From an uncultured Muribaculaceae bacterium (GTDB lineage Bacteria; Bacteroidota; Bacteroidia; Bacteroidales; Muribaculaceae), in contig CAJTZQ010000036.1 of the NCBI GenBank assembly GCA_910583795.1, positions 1 to 35,745 of the forward strand: DNA of 35,745 nucleotides, given 5' to 3'. The notes below the pieces were generated by a model. That model worked only from the letters and a program-made list of their open reading frames with translations, had not been told where the DNA came from and searched no databases. Shown here in pieces: positions 7,671 to 16,742 of the stretch. Position 1 is the stretch's first letter. The number at the start of each line of letters is the position of its first letter. The translations under genes and the position numbers were made by a program.

Positions 7671-8640
7671 CTATTCCCTGTATTGAGTCGGATTCATTCC
7701 GAGATTTCGTTGCACATAGCGACTGAAATATGCAGGCGACGAGAAATTAAACATATCTGAAATCTGAACGAAAGTCAGAGATTTGTCTCGTAATTTCCTC
7801 GCAATGTCAATGGATGTATAACGATTTAAGTACCTACGAAAAATAAATGAACAGATGCCAGCCATATATTGCGGCAACCTATAAAGCCGTTCATCAGTCG
7901 TTATGGAACCCCATAATTCCATCTTCACGACTTCATATCTCGCTCGCACTATAAGACAATCATATGCACATTTATTTTTCGTAGGTACTTATCCAGTAAT
8001 TAGCGGCATACCCACTAACCCTTTTTGAAACTTCAGACAGATATTTGGGAGTGACGCACAGAGCATCTGCATAATATGACACTTCCCTATTATGACGGTA
8101 TGCCCCGTCTTCAAGCATAGAAAGAAAACGGTTCATAATAGAAGCATTCTGAGTTGAGATCGTATCTTCCCCATTAATTGAAGAATGAAAATCGAAAAAG
8201 TCGAGTATTGCTGATTGAACGGCATTCATCACCAACTCCTTATAAAACTTATGATGCGTCTGATTCAATCGATATTCGATCCAGCGGAAATCACGTTCAC
8301 ACACAAATAATTGATCTGAATTCAATCTCATTACCGGATTAAGGAACAAAGATAACTGACCTTTCATCCCATAATTTGTCTGTGGTGTGCATAGATCAAT
8401 GAAAGTGGATGAAATACAAATATTTTTTACTTTGAAATCATCCGATGCCTTTATATCATCAACAAGACAGCCTTTACGGATAATCATGAGGTCTCCGGCT
8501 TTAAATTCAAATGGCTGTTCATTAAATATAAGTGTACATCTTCCTTCAAGGCATAAAGCATGTGAAAGATAGTCTTTGCATCGATCGGAAGATATGCAAT
8601 ATATCGAATCAGTGATTACAACTTCTTTCAATTTTTCCAT
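7671..8640 (-). pseudogene. AraC-family transcriptional regulator, split by a MITE-like insertion
   Basis: The N-terminal part (8640 down to 7972) has a cupin-like sensor domain (GRCTLIFNEQPFEFKAGDLMI) and the first helix-turn-helix of an AraC DNA-binding domain, ending at YWI and then running into five foreign residues and a stop. The second part, on the same strand at 7671-7826, begins NRYTSIDIARKL and carries the second helix-turn-helix (FVQISDMFNFSSPAYFSRYVQ, then GMNPTQYRE). Removing the 161-bp element and one TA copy (163 bp) joins the halves in one frame of 268 residues, normal for the family. As it stands the product lacks half of its DNA-binding domain and is probably inactive. I use the ATG at 8640; a TAATTTTG promoter box (8644-8651) sits only three bases upstream, suggesting a leaderless or nearly leaderless message. 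Confidence 0.88.
7829..7989. mobile_element. 161-bp MITE-like element with TA target duplication
   Basis: Perfect 21-bp terminal inverted repeats lie at 7829-7849 and 7969-7989, beginning AGTACCTACGAAAAAT. The element is flanked by TA on both sides (7827-7828 and 7990-7991). It holds no transposase and only a short frame that runs out into the host gene. TA duplication and short length are known traits of MITEs mobilised by IS630/Tc1-mariner transposases; the assignment to that group is inferred. It sits inside the AraC gene, between the codons for WI and NRY. No second copy is visible in the window. Confidence 0.85.
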
Positions 8641-8770
8641 GCACAAAATTACAATTATTATCTTAAAACTATAATATCAATTCCTTACCCTTTTTTCGGT
8701 AATCATTACAAAAAATACGTTTCAACTCTAAATAATAAAGAATTTATAACGAATCTATCTGCCATAATTA

Positions 8771-9022
8771 CATGAAGAAAACTCCCTTTATACCGCGGCA
8801 ATGGAGTTTGCTAAAATTAAACCCGCAGTCATGCAGATTGAGTGCCATCCGTATGCTCAACGCAGGGAATGGCAAAAACGTCTTAAAGAAGACAATATTC
8901 AGCTTGAGTGCTGGTTCCCTCTTGGAGGAGCGATGAGCAATGGAGCATTGTTTAAAGATCCGGTTATAATGGGAATAGCTGAAGCTCACGGAAAGACGCC
9001 GGCTCAAGTAATTTGTATAATG
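8771..9022 (+). pseudogene. Aldo/keto reductase remnant
   Basis: From HEENSLYTAAMEFAKIKPAV to AHGKTPAQVI the frame matches the C-terminal half of bacterial aldo/keto reductases, including QIECHPYAQR, LECWFPLGGAMSNG and the AEAHGKTPAQV motif. The N-terminal half with the catalytic Asp/Tyr/Lys is missing: a stop lies just upstream at 8765-8767. After VI the expected cofactor-binding end is replaced by unrelated residues and a stop at 9041-9043. An internal ATG at 8801 exists, but the product would be a non-catalytic fragment. It lies beside the broken AraC gene, from which an intact reductase would have been divergently transcribed. Confidence 0.82.
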
Positions 9023-9069
9023 CCAACAATCAAGCTAATATAGGAAACTAACTTAAGCAATATAAAACT

Positions 9070-9113
9070 GAACTGCACCCCAAAAGTTTTGTCTAACTTT
9101 TGGGGTGCAGTTC
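9070..9113. terminator. Strong 19-bp hairpin between convergent genes
   Basis: A perfect 19-bp stem GAACTGCACCCCAAAAGTT (9070-9088) pairs with 9095-9113 around a TTGTCT loop, followed by CAATTTTAC. It ends 16 bases before the stop of the permease gene on the other strand and can act in both directions. The CACCCCAAAAGTT arm also resembles what I recall of IS ends in Bacteroidetes; that alternative is listed as a finding. Confidence 0.7.
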
Positions 9114-9129
9114 AATTTTACACGCCTCA

Positions 9130-10509
9130 TCATATTCCTTTTGACAATATAAACAAAGTGACAATGGAAGCTATTATAAGGAATGCCAACAAATATTTTT
9201 CTCCTTTTGTAAACATCGGTTGCAACGTATCATTCCGACTTTTGCGTGCCTTCATGTAGAAACCTATACCGATAAGATAAAAGACCGATGTCATAAACAT
9301 ATAGAGTAATCCTCCCGCGTAAGCCATCCACAAACAGAATGCAGTTGCGATAATTGCAACAATCTTTATTCTGATATTATCTGCAACTTTCAAAAGGAAA
9401 AGACCGGTGAAGAGATAACATGGAATAATCATCAACCCTGTGATATGGAGTGCTGCAAGATATACGTCGTCTGCCATGACAACTAAAAGAAGGAATAATT
9501 CCATTACAACGCTTGAAGCAAAAAGTCCGAATGTCGGCATTCCCTTTTTATTTGTCCGTTTAAAGGATTCCGGTAAGATTCCGACTGTTGCAGCTTCATA
9601 AGGCACTTGTGCCACAACCAATGTCCACGCAACCCATCCTCCTATCAAGGAAACGATGACAGCACTAATGACAAACCAATAAGCCCATTCACCACAAGTC
9701 TCTTTAAGAATATAGGCTATCGAGGGATCCGGGAGCTCCGATAAATCAATCCTGCTCAACAAGCCAAAGCATAACAAGGATATCGCCATATAAAGGACTA
9801 ATGAAATTCCGAAACCGGCAAACCCTGCGCTGCCCACATCTTTAGCATTCTTGGCACGTGCCGACATCATTACAGCTCCTTCAACCCCGAAGAAACAGAA
9901 TAATGTCACCATCATTGTCGACTTTATCTGTGTCAATATCGGACTGCCGGGATTATCGATCAATTCATGTTTAAATACATCTACATTGAATAAAATGATA
10001 AAAGCAATAATGATGAATATGAGCATCATAACCTTGACAACGGCAAGGAGAGTATTAACGAACTTGGCAGTTTTTATGCCCCTTGCCACGATATAATACA
10101 TCAACCATATAAGTACTGAGCCAAACACCACTGTTTCCCATCCGTGATTAAGTAATGATGGGAAAAAGGCACCGAAAGAATCATTAAGCATCACTCCGTA
10201 TGCCACGTTGGAGAATGCCGTACATAGCCAATATCCCCAGGCTATATTAAATCCGACATAATTGCCGAAACCAGCCTGGGCATATTGATAAATCCCCGCG
10301 TTATACTGAGGATATTTCTCACTTAACCATTTAAAAGAGATAACAAGCGGCAATATTCCGGCTGCAGTCACAATCCATGCCAAGAAAACAGCCATGGGAG
10401 ATGCTACCGCCGCCATATTTTGTGGCAGATTATAAATGCCAACCCCAACCATTAGCCCGAACACAAGTGCAGTTAGTCCCCAAAAACCTAATTTACCTGT
10501 AGAAAGCAT
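9130..10509 (-). CDS. APC-superfamily amino acid permease, arginine/ornithine antiporter-like
   Basis: About twelve membrane helices over 459 residues. The N-terminal GFWGLTALVFGLMVGVGIYNLPQNMA is the substrate-binding first helix of the basic amino acid/polyamine antiporter (ArcD/LysI) group, and later helices carry FFGVEGAVMMSARAKNAKDVG, the usual helix 6 motif. It probably exchanges a basic amino acid for its decarboxylation or deimination product, but no deiminase or decarboxylase gene is nearby, so the substrate is open. I prefer the ATG at 10509; a TTG at 10530 would add seven residues. It is divergent from the efflux operon, with about 170 bases between start codons, in which no consensus promoter is clear. 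Confidence 0.85.
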   Translation of the reverse strand: MLSTGKLGFWGLTALVFGLMVGVGIYNLPQNMAAVASPMAVFLAWIVTAAGILPLVISFKWLSEKYPQYNAGIYQYAQAGFGNYVGFNIAWGYWLCTAFSNVAYGVMLNDSFGAFFPSLLNHGWETVVFGSVLIWLMYYIVARGIKTAKFVNTLLAVVKVMMLIFIIIAFIILFNVDVFKHELIDNPGSPILTQIKSTMMVTLFCFFGVEGAVMMSARAKNAKDVGSAGFAGFGISLVLYMAISLLCFGLLSRIDLSELPDPSIAYILKETCGEWAYWFVISAVIVSLIGGWVAWTLVVAQVPYEAATVGILPESFKRTNKKGMPTFGLFASSVVMELFLLLVVMADDVYLAALHITGLMIIPCYLFTGLFLLKVADNIRIKIVAIIATAFCLWMAYAGGLLYMFMTSVFYLIGIGFYMKARKSRNDTLQPMFTKGEKYLLAFLIIASIVTLFILSKGI

Positions 10510-10683
10510 ACTTTTTTTATCTATTTTCAAACTGAAAAGATAACGATAATTTAATTATTTTATTTAACCACCTTCCCACAAAAATGTTTAGGAAGAGATC
10601 TTAAACCATGACACGATTTTAGGGTCAAATATAAAATTCAACTTTTATGTAGAAGGTTGACGATTCCTAACAATCTAATCATA

Positions 10684-11793
10684 ATGAATAAAGCATTACC
10701 TATCATCATCGGTGCGATAGCATTGACATTCAGCTCATGCAACGATAAAAAGGCTGCCGGGAAAGCTCCCGTAAGCTATCCTACAATAGTTGCAGATACT
10801 ACAAGCCAAACCCTCAACACAACTTATGCAGCGACAATCACAGGCTGCCAGACTGTGGAAATACGTCCCCAGGTTGAAGGAGTACTGACCAAGATTTGTA
10901 TTCATGAGGGTGACGAGGTACATAAAGGTCAGGTTCTATTTGAAATTGATCCCGCTCAGTTCCAAGCCGCCTACGATATTGCAGTAGCAAATGTAAACAG
11001 CGCCGAGGCATCGGTTTCAACAGCCAAACTCGTCCTTGACAGCAATAAAGAGCTATATGAAGAAAAAGTGATATCCGATTTTGAGCTTAACACAGCAAAA
11101 AACGAACTGTCGGAAGCACAGGCAAAACTCAGACTCGCACAAGCCGAACTTGAAAAGGCAGCTACCAATTTATCTTATACAATGGTAAAATCCCCAGTAA
11201 ACGGAGTTGCAAGTATGATACCCTATCGTGTAGGAGCATTGGTTAGGTCTACAATCACCGAGCCTCTCGTGACCGTGAGCGACGACGGAGACATTTATGC
11301 ATATTTCTCTCTCGCAGAAAACCAGATGCTTGAAATGGTCAGACAATATGGCTCGCTAAAAAATGCTTTGGGGGTGATGCCTGAAGTGGAATTTAAAATG
11401 AGCAATGGCGAAATTTATCCGTTAAAAGGTAGAATCGACGCTGTAAGCGGCACAATCAACAATTCTACCGGAGCTATAAGTTACCGTGCGAAATTTCCTA
11501 ATCCCGACCGCCTGCTCCACGATGGCGGCACAGGTTCAGTGATCATTCCTTCCGAATATTCAGGATATATCGTAGTGCCGCAAGGCGCCACTTATGAGCT
11601 TCAAGACCGCATATTTGTATACAAAGTGATTGATAACAAAGCTGTCGCCACAGAAATCCATGTTCTTCCCAACAGCAACGGACGGGAATATATCGTCACC
11701 GACGGATTGCAAATCGGAGATACAATTGTATCAGAGGGTGCAGGACTGATCAAAGAAGGAACAATTATTAATCCTAATATCAATAAACAATGA
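10684..11793 (+). CDS. RND efflux periplasmic adaptor, AcrA/MexA family lipoprotein
   Basis: Links the inner-membrane pump to the outer-membrane channel. The 369-residue precursor has a short hydrophobic signal ending in a lipobox, LTFSSC, giving a mature lipoprotein with Cys at about residue 18. Then come the family parts in order: a lipoyl half-motif (TVEIRPQVEGVLTKICIHEGDEVHKGQVLFEIDP), an alpha-helical hairpin (about residues 95-165), the second lipoyl half (SPVNGVASMIPYRVGALV) and beta-barrel and membrane-proximal domains. The ATG at 10684 is chosen because the signal peptide begins there; a TTG at 10657 is in frame but unlikely. Its last four bases, ATGA, are shared with the pump gene, so the two are translationally coupled. 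Confidence 0.93.
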   Translation: MNKALPIIIGAIALTFSSCNDKKAAGKAPVSYPTIVADTTSQTLNTTYAATITGCQTVEIRPQVEGVLTKICIHEGDEVHKGQVLFEIDPAQFQAAYDIAVANVNSAEASVSTAKLVLDSNKELYEEKVISDFELNTAKNELSEAQAKLRLAQAELEKAATNLSYTMVKSPVNGVASMIPYRVGALVRSTITEPLVTVSDDGDIYAYFSLAENQMLEMVRQYGSLKNALGVMPEVEFKMSNGEIYPLKGRIDAVSGTINNSTGAISYRAKFPNPDRLLHDGGTGSVIIPSEYSGYIVVPQGATYELQDRIFVYKVIDNKAVATEIHVLPNSNGREYIVTDGLQIGDTIVSEGAGLIKEGTIINPNINKQ

Positions 11794-14700
11794 CAATTAA
11801 GACCTTTATCGACCGACCGATTCTGTCTTGTGTCATTTCCATAGCGATAGTATTACTCGGTCTCATCTCTCTATTTAAGCTTCCGGTGGAGCAATTTCCT
11901 GAAATCGCACCACCTACCGTTAGCGTCAGCGCAAGTTATGCCGGTGCCAATGCGGAAACTGTCCAGAAAAGTGTGATAGTTCCGATCGAAGAGGCAATTA
12001 ACGGCGTGGAAGACATGATATACATGGTGTCGTCGGCATCAAACAACGGAACTGCCAATATTCAGGTTTATTTCCGTCAAGGCACTGACGGCGACATGGC
12101 AATGGTCAACGTGCAAAACCGTCTTGCATCCGCCCAAGGTCTGCTTCCGGGAGAAGTGACACGAAGCGGCGTGACAGTTCGCAAGCGTCAAACCTCCCAA
12201 ATCAAAACGCTCGCCCTATATAGCCCGAAAGGAACTTTCGATCAGACGTTCCTTTCAAACTATATGAAGATTAATATCGAGCCCAGACTCTCCCGTATAG
12301 CCGGAGTCGGAGAAGTCAACATCCGCGGAGCAGATTATTCATTACGAATCTGGCTTGACCCCGGGAAAATGGCTCAATATAAACTGATGCCATCTGACAT
12401 CAGGAAAGTACTTGACGAACAGAACCTCGAATCACCTACCGGGACACTCGGCGCCGAATCAGACAATACATTCCGTTACACTCTTAAGTATAGAGGGCGA
12501 TATGAGAATGAAACAGATTTCGAAGAGCTCGTGATAAAGGCTCTTCCCGACGGCTCCGTACTTAAACTTAAAGATGTCGCCGACATTGAACTTGGGGCAA
12601 GATCTTATGAATATCTCGGTGCAGTGAATGGCAAGCCCGGAACAATCTGTTCAATCTCGCAGACAGCGGGTTCTAATGCCAATGAAATTATCATAGCAGT
12701 CGATAAGGAGGTTGAACGTATAAGGGAAACACTCCCCAAAGGAATGGAACTGGTCGACTTGATGAGTACCAAAGATTTCCTTGATGCCTCAATCGCTAAA
12801 GTGATTCAAACACTGATAGAGGCAATTCTGCTTGTTGTGCTTGTAGTGTATGTTTTTCTTCAAAGTTTCAAGGCAACCATAATCCCTACCCTGTCAATCA
12901 TAGTATCGCTTATAGGGACTTTCATTTTCCTATATATTGCCGGATTCAGTTTGAATCTGATCACTCTTTTCGCCCTCGTCCTCGTCATAGGCACGGTTGT
13001 TGACGATGCCATTGTCGTGGTCGAAGCAGTTCAGGCAAAATTTGATGAAGGTATAAGATCGCCATATAAAGCCACAGTGGAAGGTATGAAAGGTATTACG
13101 GCTGCCCTATTGACAACTACAATCGTATTTATGGCAGTTTTCATCCCGGTAAGCTTTATGGGGGGCACCACCGGTACTTTCTATACTCAGTTCGGTCTGA
13201 CAATGGCAGTGGCAGTGGGAATATCACTTCTCAACGCCATGACTCTTAGCCCTGCATTGTGTGCGTTGATGATGACTCCACACACCACTGAAGGCAAAAT
13301 GAGTTTCTCTTCAAGATTTCACAATGCATTCGAGACGGGGTTTCATGCTCTTGTGGCGCGATATAATTCCGGTGTAAAATTCATGATTTCGAAAAAATGG
13401 ATTGTAGCAATCCTGCTCGTTGTTGCCGGAGGTAGTCTCTACTATCTTATGACCACAACCAAGACAGGGCTTGTTCCACAGGAAGACATGGGATCAATCA
13501 ATATCGATGTCATGACACCCCCGGGCACTAACCTTGCCGAAACCATGAAAGTGATGGAAGAAGTCGATAGAAGAATCTCTGACCTTCCACAGATTAAAAT
13601 ATATTCAAGAACGGCAGGATTCGGAATGATGAGCGGTGTAGGGTCTTCAAGCGGTTCGTTCAGCATCCGAATGAAAGATTGGAGCGAAAGGACAAATGAA
13701 GGAGACGATATCGAATCGGTAATAGATGAAATCTATAAAAGGACATCAGATATAGTTGGTGCAAGAATTATCGTATTCACGCGAGGAATGATTCCTGGAT
13801 ACGGTTCCAGCAACGGCTTTGAAATTCATATCCAGGATCAAAAAGGTGGGACAATTGAAGACTTACACTCCATAACAAAGGATATTCTCGCAGACCTTAA
13901 CCAACGTCCGGAGATAGCACGAGCAACCACTTCGTTCGACACCAAATATCCTCAGTATCTTGTAGAAGTTGATGCTGCAAGAGCATTAAAGAATGGAGTT
14001 CAGCCCGGTGACGTGCTTTCAGCCCTTTCCGGATATATAGGAGGGTCTTACGCATCAAATATCAACAGATTCACAAAACTATATCGTGTGATGGTACAGG
14101 CATCGCCGGAATTCCGTCTTGACACAAAATCCTTATCTAATATCTTTGTCAGGAATTCTTCAGGCGACATGACACCCATAAATCAATATCTTAAGCTTAA
14201 ACGTATTTATGGGTCACAAACATTATCTCGATTCAATCTCTTCCCATCTATTCAAATAAACGGGACCCCAGCATCAGGATATAGTTCGGGAGAAGCCATC
14301 GAAGCGGTGCGAGAAGTGTGTGCAGACAACCTACCTGCAGGCTATGGATATGAATTTGGAGGCATGAGCCGTGAAGAGGCATCTTCAGCAAGTTCGACAG
14401 TCTTTATTTTCATAGTTTGTGTGGTGTTCATTTATCTGATTCTTTGTGCGCTCTATGAAAGTCTCTTCATTCCTTGGGCAGTAATTCTTTCCGTACCGTT
14501 CGGACTGGTCGGAAGCTTCCTTTTTGCACGGATGTTTGGACTTGAAAATAACATCTACCTTCAAATTGGATTGCTGATGCTTATTGGTCTTCTTGCCAAG
14601 ACAGCTATTCTTATGACGGAATATGCTTCCGAGAGAAGGAAAGCCGGCATGTCGATCGTGGATGCAGTCACCTCTGCGGCAAAAGCCCGTCTACGTCCTA

Positions 14701-14909
14701 TTCTTATGACTTCTCTGACTATGATATTTGGTATGATTCCACTTGCATTCGCAACAGGCGTGGGTGCAAACGGCAATATTTCCATAGGTGTCGGGACAGT
14801 CGGCGGGATGCTCGTAGGTACGATTGCTCTCCTATTTATTGTTCCGGTTCTGTTTATTGTTTTCCAGACAATAGAAGAACGTGTAATGCCCAAAAGAGAA
14901 AGAAAATGA
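11790..14909 (+). CDS. RND efflux pump, AcrB/HAE1 family inner-membrane transporter
   Basis: A 1039-residue proton-driven exporter, full length for the family. It opens with FIDRPILSCVISIAIVLLGLISL and LPVEQFPEIAPPTVSVSASYAGA, as in AcrB. The proton-relay pair is present in TVVDDAIVVVEAV (helix 4), and the helix 10 Lys is in LLAKTAILMTEYA. Twelve membrane helices and two large periplasmic loops can be traced, including the TGTFYTQFGLTMAV segment. Expected partners are the adaptor upstream and the channel downstream, each joined by a 4-base overlap (11790-11793 and 14906-14909). Drugs, bile salts or dyes are plausible substrates from the family; none is shown by the sequence. Confidence 0.95.
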   Translation: MTIKTFIDRPILSCVISIAIVLLGLISLFKLPVEQFPEIAPPTVSVSASYAGANAETVQKSVIVPIEEAINGVEDMIYMVSSASNNGTANIQVYFRQGTDGDMAMVNVQNRLASAQGLLPGEVTRSGVTVRKRQTSQIKTLALYSPKGTFDQTFLSNYMKINIEPRLSRIAGVGEVNIRGADYSLRIWLDPGKMAQYKLMPSDIRKVLDEQNLESPTGTLGAESDNTFRYTLKYRGRYENETDFEELVIKALPDGSVLKLKDVADIELGARSYEYLGAVNGKPGTICSISQTAGSNANEIIIAVDKEVERIRETLPKGMELVDLMSTKDFLDASIAKVIQTLIEAILLVVLVVYVFLQSFKATIIPTLSIIVSLIGTFIFLYIAGFSLNLITLFALVLVIGTVVDDAIVVVEAVQAKFDEGIRSPYKATVEGMKGITAALLTTTIVFMAVFIPVSFMGGTTGTFYTQFGLTMAVAVGISLLNAMTLSPALCALMMTPHTTEGKMSFSSRFHNAFETGFHALVARYNSGVKFMISKKWIVAILLVVAGGSLYYLMTTTKTGLVPQEDMGSINIDVMTPPGTNLAETMKVMEEVDRRISDLPQIKIYSRTAGFGMMSGVGSSSGSFSIRMKDWSERTNEGDDIESVIDEIYKRTSDIVGARIIVFTRGMIPGYGSSNGFEIHIQDQKGGTIEDLHSITKDILADLNQRPEIARATTSFDTKYPQYLVEVDAARALKNGVQPGDVLSALSGYIGGSYASNINRFTKLYRVMVQASPEFRLDTKSLSNIFVRNSSGDMTPINQYLKLKRIYGSQTLSRFNLFPSIQINGTPASGYSSGEAIEAVREVCADNLPAGYGYEFGGMSREEASSASSTVFIFIVCVVFIYLILCALYESLFIPWAVILSVPFGLVGSFLFARMFGLENNIYLQIGLLMLIGLLAKTAILMTEYASERRKAGMSIVDAVTSAAKARLRPILMTSLTMIFGMIPLAFATGVGANGNISIGVGTVGGMLVGTIALLFIVPVLFIVFQTIEERVMPKRERK

Positions 14910-16255
14910 AAAAAAATAATTTATTATTGATTACTATACCGATATTTTTATCCGGATGCAACCTTTATACTAAATATGAAATGCAACCGCTTGAATACGA
15001 TATAGCACAGATCGCAGATAATGATACTATAGCCTCTCCTCTATCTTATCTTTCCTGGCGTGAACTATTCAAAGATTCCTATCTTCAGTCTTGGATTGAA
15101 GAGGGTCTTAAATCCAACACAGATCTCAGGATTGCACAATTAAGAGTGGACGAGGCGGAGGCAACTCTTTCCGCTTCCCGGTTGGCGTTTCTTCCGTCAG
15201 CAAATCTAAACGTCGATGGGAATATTGGACATAAATCGACAAACAGATTTTCTATTGGTCCTTCCGCATCATGGGAAGTTGATATATTCGGTAAACAACG
15301 TAATTTAAAATTAGGTGCGGAAGCTTCATTTTATGCTTCCGAATCTTATCGACAGGCTATTCAGACCTCTTTGGTTTCAACGATTGCCAATAGCTATTAT
15401 ACTCTCCTCATGCTTGATGAACAGCTATCAATAAGCGAACGGACCCTAAAAACATGGGATGAAAACATCCGTGTGCTGCAGGCATTGAAACGTGCCGGAC
15501 GCACCAATGAAGCCGCCGTTTTGCAAGCGAAGGCCAATAGAATGAGAGTAGAGAATTCAACTATAACATTGCGTAATCAAATTACCATTCAAGAGAATGC
15601 GGTAAAATCATTACTCCTGAATCCGGGAATGGATATGGCAAGAAACACTTTAAAGTCTCAGGTTTTTCCTGATTCAGTTTCATCAGGTATATCATTGAGT
15701 TTACTGTCTAACAGACCGGATGTGCGTAGTGCTGAATTTGAACTTCAAAAATCTTTTTATGATATTAATGTTGCAAGAGCGGCATTCTACCCTACTCTTA
15801 CTTTGACAGGCAATCTCGGATGGTCAATCTCTTCAGGAAACGGTGTCAGCAATCCCTCAACTTTTATTGCCAATGCAATCGGGTCTCTGACAGCGCCATT
15901 GTTCAACAGAGGTAAAAATAAAGCCAACCTTAAGATTGCAGAATCGGAATATGAAATCGCATCCTTGTCATTCCAACAAAAACTTCTTGATGCCGGCATT
16001 GAAGTGAATGATGCCTTATCGTCTTGGCAGACTGCAAAAGATCGTCTGATTCTCGACAAAAAACAAATAGTTGCATTAAAAGGAGCCGTACACAATACGA
16101 GGCTTCTGATGAGAAACAGTAATACGAATTATCTTGAAGTTCTCACGGCACAACAAAGGCTTCTGGAAGCGGAATTGACGGAAACTAATGATAGGTTTGA
16201 TGAAATACAATCAATAATATCGCTTTACCACGCTCTCGGCGGAGGATCAAATTAG
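14906..16255 (+). CDS. RND efflux outer-membrane channel, NodT/OprM family lipoprotein
   Basis: Third gene of the efflux operon; provides the TolC-like exit duct. The 449-residue precursor begins with a signal ending in the lipobox IFLSGC (Cys17). Two homologous halves follow, each with a beta strand pair and long helices. SWRELFKDSYLQSWIEEGLKSN and the repeated LLSNRPDVRSAEFELQ / INVARAAFYPTLTLTG segments are standard in NodT-type factors. The ATG overlaps the pump stop codon by 4 bases. A strong terminator starts seven bases after its stop, so the operon has three genes. Confidence 0.93.
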   Translation: MKKNNLLLITIPIFLSGCNLYTKYEMQPLEYDIAQIADNDTIASPLSYLSWRELFKDSYLQSWIEEGLKSNTDLRIAQLRVDEAEATLSASRLAFLPSANLNVDGNIGHKSTNRFSIGPSASWEVDIFGKQRNLKLGAEASFYASESYRQAIQTSLVSTIANSYYTLLMLDEQLSISERTLKTWDENIRVLQALKRAGRTNEAAVLQAKANRMRVENSTITLRNQITIQENAVKSLLLNPGMDMARNTLKSQVFPDSVSSGISLSLLSNRPDVRSAEFELQKSFYDINVARAAFYPTLTLTGNLGWSISSGNGVSNPSTFIANAIGSLTAPLFNRGKNKANLKIAESEYEIASLSFQQKLLDAGIEVNDALSSWQTAKDRLILDKKQIVALKGAVHNTRLLMRNSNTNYLEVLTAQQRLLEAELTETNDRFDEIQSIISLYHALGGGSN

Positions 16256-16261
16256 AATGGT

Positions 16262-16305
16262 AAAGAAGAGCCCTTAACCGAGCGGTCGGTTAAGGGCTCT
16301 TCTTT
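16262..16305. terminator. Terminator between the efflux operon and crcB
   Basis: A perfect 20-bp stem, AAAGAAGAGCCCTTAACCGA (16262-16281) with 16286-16305, around the loop GCGG. A T-rich stretch (TTTATGCCTGTCTTTT) follows on the + strand. It lies between two convergent genes and can serve both. Confidence 0.9.
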
Positions 16306-16320
16306 ATGCCTGTCTTTTAA

Positions 16321-16692
16321 TTATCTTATGAGTGCCCTACCTCCCCATACAAGGAGAATGCCGAACACGACACTTAAAATTAGATAAAGCGCAAATGTGC
16401 CCCAATCTCCTTTTGAACCGAGAACCCACATATCATCTGCGAATGAAGAGAATGTTGTGAACCCTCCACAGAAACCGGTGATCAGAATGATACTGTAATT
16501 CGAAGAAATCAGGTGAGTCTTTTCGAGTAGACCGACTAATAAGCCTATAATAAAACAACCTATAAGATTCACAGCAAACGTCCCCAAAGGAAATATACCA
16601 TGAAACAAATACCTGCACCACCTGCCAATCAAGAATCGTCCGCAGGTACCGATGAACCCACCGCATCCTGCAATCAACATAGCTTTTATCAT
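16321..16692 (-). CDS. crcB: Fluoride ion channel CrcB/FluC
   Basis: A 123-residue, four-helix membrane protein that works as a dual-topology dimer to expel fluoride. Seen here: GCGGFIGTCGRFLIGRW at the start, the TFAVNLIGCFIIG helix with the conserved Asn, and the GFCGGFTTFSSFADD break with the Thr/Phe/Ser residues that line the fluoride pore. Length is normal. The ATG at 16692 opens directly on the first conserved helix. No fluoride riboswitch is recognisable in the 50 bases upstream; repeat copy 3 lies just beyond. Confidence 0.93.
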   Translation of the reverse strand: MIKAMLIAGCGGFIGTCGRFLIGRWCRYLFHGIFPLGTFAVNLIGCFIIGLLVGLLEKTHLISSNYSIILITGFCGGFTTFSSFADDMWVLGSKGDWGTFALYLILSVVFGILLVWGGRALIR

Positions 16693-16742
16693 AGTTGAAT
16701 AAGTTAGTTGTTAGTTACATATTTATAGTGATGACAATATTT

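Noticed and set aside
7671..7949. A separate 92-codon gene beginning MRARYEVVK
   Set aside because: Its first ~40 codons come from the MITE-like element; the rest is the displaced C-terminus of the AraC regulator.
8768..9007. A 79-codon minus-strand frame
   Set aside because: It is antisense to the aldo/keto reductase remnant, whose plus-strand residues match a known family.
10640..10661. TCAAC...GTTGA inverted repeat before the efflux operon
   Set aside because: Only five paired bases in each arm plus a shifted inner match; too weak to claim as an operator.
16693..16742. A fluoride riboswitch ahead of crcB
   Set aside because: The short upstream region has none of the conserved GG-GATGG / CC-type segments of that riboswitch.
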